NCBI RefSeq assembly: GCF_900078705.1
Contig: NZ_FKIF01000006.1
Coordinates: 868,001-932,000, forward strand
Source: Bordetella ansorpii
GTDB lineage: Bacteria; Pseudomonadota; Gammaproteobacteria; Burkholderiales; Burkholderiaceae_B
Direction: 5' to 3'
DNA: 64,000 nucleotides
This document shows positions 62,384-64,000 of this stretch, in pieces. The position numbers and the translations under genes were made by a program. Numbering within the stretch: position 1 is the first letter of the stretch; each line of letters starts with the position of its first letter. The notes beneath the pieces are model-generated. The model did not search any database and had not been told where the DNA came from. It saw only the letters and a program-made list of their open reading frames with translations.

Positions 62384-62436
62384 CTCAAAATCCCCCGCCG
62401 CAAGGCGTGCCGGTTCGATTCCGGCCTCGGGCACCA
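62384..62436 (+). other. attR candidate: 3' half of tRNA-Leu(CAA)
   Basis: From the anticodon loop (CTCAAAA, 62384-62390) through the variable arm (GCCGCAAGGCGTG), the T arm (CCGGTTCGATTCCGG) to the acceptor strand CTCGGGC and ACCA (62426-62436), the DNA matches the 3' part of tRNA-Leu(CAA). The 5' half with GCCCGAG is missing upstream, so this is not a gene but the repeat left by integration at the anticodon loop. The intact tRNA-Leu is expected at the other end of the element, left of this window. Confidence 0.82.
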
Positions 62437-62534
62437 TCTGGCCTTCCCTTCAAGGCCTATAGTCAAAAAATTCGCTTTTAGATCAGCGAGTTGGCGCTGG
62501 AAAAATATCCCGGCGAGTCCCATGGATTCCCGCT

Positions 62535-62609
62535 GGGTACACCGAAGCCCGCGTTTCTGGGCTCCCTGGCGTGTACCCAGAATGCTCTCCGAATTCCTCG
62601 TGGGTACAC
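62535..62609. repeat. GGGTACAC repeats (putative integrase arm sites)
   Basis: GGGTACAC at 62535-62542 and 62602-62609 and its complement GTGTACCC at 62571-62578. Such octamers are common between tRNA attachment sites and P4-type integrase genes, and here precede an integrase relic. Confidence 0.55.
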
Positions 62610-62626
62610 CCCTTTCTGAAGAGCAT

Positions 62627-62795
62627 ATGAAGCTTACGGCCAAGCAATGCGCGGTGGTCTTTACCTACGCCTGCGCCGGCCGAACGCATGACCGCCGAAG
62701 CGGCGCTGGCCCGCTACCTCAAGGAAGTCACGCCCACCAAGCTGGCGTCGACCCACACTGGTGAACACAGGAAAGCGCGGGTCATCATCCGGCAT
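62627..62795 (+). pseudogene. relic of a second tyrosine integrase
   Basis: ATG at 62627 opens MKLTAKQ, a usual start of P4-like integrases, then after a frame change the DNA encodes EAALARYLKEVTPTKLAS, the beginning of a core-binding domain. Nothing of the catalytic domain follows. Probably the remains of an older island that used the same tRNA-Leu. Confidence 0.55.
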
Positions 62796-63111
62796 CCTGG
62801 TTGCCTGTTTTCTCGACAAATCCCCAAAAAAACCCACCTTGTAAAAGACGGTCGCCCGTTGACGGTTCTCCGACCCATCACTCCGACAGGGGGATCCCGA
62901 TACGTCAGCATCCGCTATAGCGCGCGCTTGGCCGAGACCGGCACCGAGCCGTTCCGCCACGAACGGCCGTGGTCTGCCCCATTGGCGCCATGTCGCGCGA
63001 CACGTATCGCCTCGCGGATTCCCCTCCCCCAGCACGGTACCGGTCCGCCGTCTCCACCCCAAGCCTGCCCCCAAGCGGGTCAAACATCGTCCGCCCCCTC
63101 AAGGACCGCCC
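62796..63111. other. non-coding stretch between integrase relic and host gene
   Basis: No gene that I can support. Open frames on both strands are Arg/Pro-rich and without family features. Confidence 0.4.
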
Positions 63112-63138
63112 GAAAAGTTTCTTTTATAGAAACTTTTC
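63112..63138. promoter_or_regulatory. perfect palindrome upstream of the thiolase-like gene
   Basis: GAAAAGTTTC, 7-nt loop TTTTATA, GAAACTTTTC: an exact 10-bp inverted repeat in an AT-rich patch of an otherwise GC-rich region, 220 bp before the start at 63358. Likely an operator; a terminator is less likely because the stem is AT-rich and no T-tract follows. Confidence 0.55.
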
Positions 63139-63357
63139 TTGGATAAAAAGCGATAAAACACACCAAACGTTGATGCAAGTGAAAATATCTCTTAGACTCG
63201 GCGGACGGGTCGAGAGGCGTTGACTACTGGCAATCGTCGGCATCGAAGACCAACGCGGGTTGCGTCCACCTCGCCTGGAAACCGCGGTGCCGGGGCACAT
63301 GCCGATCACAAAAAATGAAATCCCGGCGCCATCCGAACTTTTCAAGGGAAACCTGAC

Positions 63358-64000
63358 GTGGGAAATTGGTCGTTGAGAGATAAAGCCTGCATGGTGGGAG
63401 TCGGCACCACTGACTATGGAAGCTTCCCGGACACGGACGCTTATGGCCTTGGCGCGATTGCCCTGAACCGAGCGCTCGACGACGCGGGGCTTCGCCACGA
63501 CGAGCTCGACGGACTGATCGTGTGCAGGATCCCGTCCTATGAGCGGTTTGCAGAGATCACGCGCCTGAATCCGCAGTACTGCCACCAGATGGAAGCGCCC
63601 GGCCGCTTCTCCGGCGTGTCGCTGATGCTGGCCGCGCAAGCCCTTGCTACCGGCGCGGCGAAGAACATCGCCCTCGTCTACGCCAACAACGGGCGGTCGG
63701 CAGGCGCCACCTATGGCGGCAACGAAAGTGCGTTGTGGGCGCCCTGGGGATTCACCTCGCCTGGCGCATCCCACGCGATGATGTTCCGGCGACACATGGA
63801 GCAGTTTGGAACGTCGTCGGAAGACTTGGCGCACATCGCGATGGCCATGCGCAGGCATGCCACCTTAAACCCGCAAGCCGTGCGGCGCGACCCCATGACG
63901 GTGGCCGATCATCAAAACTCCCGGTACGTGTGCGACCCGCTACGCCTGTACGACTATTGCCAAATCAATGATGGAGGGGTCGCCTGGATCATGACGACGG
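63358..64000 (+). CDS. thiolase-like protein of the SCP-x group (3' part outside window)
   Basis: 214 codons are visible from a GTG with AAGGGAA upstream. KACMVGVGTTDYGSFPDTDA, LGAIALNRALDDAGLRHDEL and VSLMLAAQALATGAAKNIAL align with SCP-x thiolases. In the segment where the catalytic Cys is expected (NNNCSSG in the enzyme at 50665) this protein has PGRFSG, so no nucleophilic Cys. Thiolase-fold proteins without Cys include retro-aldolases of the Ltp2 type that act with a DUF35 partner. It probably belongs to the chromosome beside the ICE. Confidence 0.8.
   Translation, partial: MGNWSLRDKACMVGVGTTDYGSFPDTDAYGLGAIALNRALDDAGLRHDELDGLIVCRIPSYERFAEITRLNPQYCHQMEAPGRFSGVSLMLAAQALATGAAKNIALVYANNGRSAGATYGGNESALWAPWGFTSPGASHAMMFRRHMEQFGTSSEDLAHIAMAMRRHATLNPQAVRRDPMTVADHQNSRYVCDPLRLYDYCQINDGGVAWIMTT

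Noticed and set aside
62300-62436. Complete tRNA-Leu gene
   Set aside because: Only the half from the anticodon loop to CCA is present; no 5' acceptor strand GCCCGAG or D arm upstream.
62661-63083. Minus-strand gene between attR and the thiolase-like gene
   Set aside because: Arg/Gly-rich, no domain, and it runs across the integrase relic.

Overview
The window is GC-rich and densely coded. Gene content and the conjugation module point to a betaproteobacterium of the Burkholderiales/Comamonadaceae type; this is inferred from families and no marker gene fixes the species. Nearly all of it (1 to about 62.4 kb) is one integrative and conjugative element (ICE) of the Tn4371 type. The backbone, reading inward from the left edge, is a leftward mating-pore block (trbL partial, trbJ, trbE, trbD, trbC, trbB, a CopG-type gene, traG), an EexN-like entry-exclusion lipoprotein and a LysR regulator. 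After cargo 1 come a relaxase, traF, a DUF2840 gene, a ribbon-helix-helix gene, parA, an iteron origin, repA, an AlpA-like gene, DUF2285, DUF2958, an XRE regulator, DUF736 and a truncated helicase. After cargo 2 come parB, DUF932, several small conserved genes, a DUF1016 nuclease and a tyrosine integrase. The element ends at a 53-nt copy of the 3' half of tRNA-Leu(CAA), interpreted as the right attachment site. Beyond it lie a relic of a second integrase and the start of a gene for a thiolase-like protein, probably chromosomal.

Cargo 1 (about 9.4-30.4 kb) is a catabolic island with two outward operons. The leftward one has a nitroreductase, an acyl-CoA dehydrogenase, etfB and etfA. The rightward one has an acyl-CoA dehydrogenase, an alpha-methylacyl-CoA racemase-like protein, an acyl-CoA synthetase, a thiolase, an enoyl-CoA hydratase, an SDR, a GST, a DsbA-like isomerase, a five-gene branched-chain-type ABC transporter and a truncated thiolase. 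Two AraC regulators and an SDR sit between them. A 62-bp element occurs in inverted orientation about 150 bp upstream of the first gene of each operon, so the two operons are probably co-regulated. Together the genes encode every step of one beta-oxidation round plus uptake, activation, epimerisation and electron transfer. This suits a 2-methyl-branched carboxylic acid (inference).

Cargo 2 (about 41.1-54.4 kb) is one leftward run of 12 genes: CoA ligase, SCP-x-type thiolase, SDR, a second ABC transporter (five genes), an AhpD-like protein, a second CoA ligase, an SDR and a metallo-beta-lactamase-fold hydrolase. A divergent TetR regulator controls it from a region with four GGTACC sites, two of which form a perfect 28-bp palindrome over the predicted promoter. 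It has no acyl-CoA dehydrogenase or enoyl-CoA hydratase and may borrow them from cargo 1 or the chromosome.

The backbone carries scars of rearrangement: a group II intron reverse-transcriptase fragment in the 3' end of parB, a 5'-truncated helicase starting at a direct repeat, a thiolase cut off at the cargo 1/backbone border, and families of repeated non-coding segments around the small right-hand genes. I saw no CRISPR array, rRNA gene, complete tRNA gene or intact insertion sequence.
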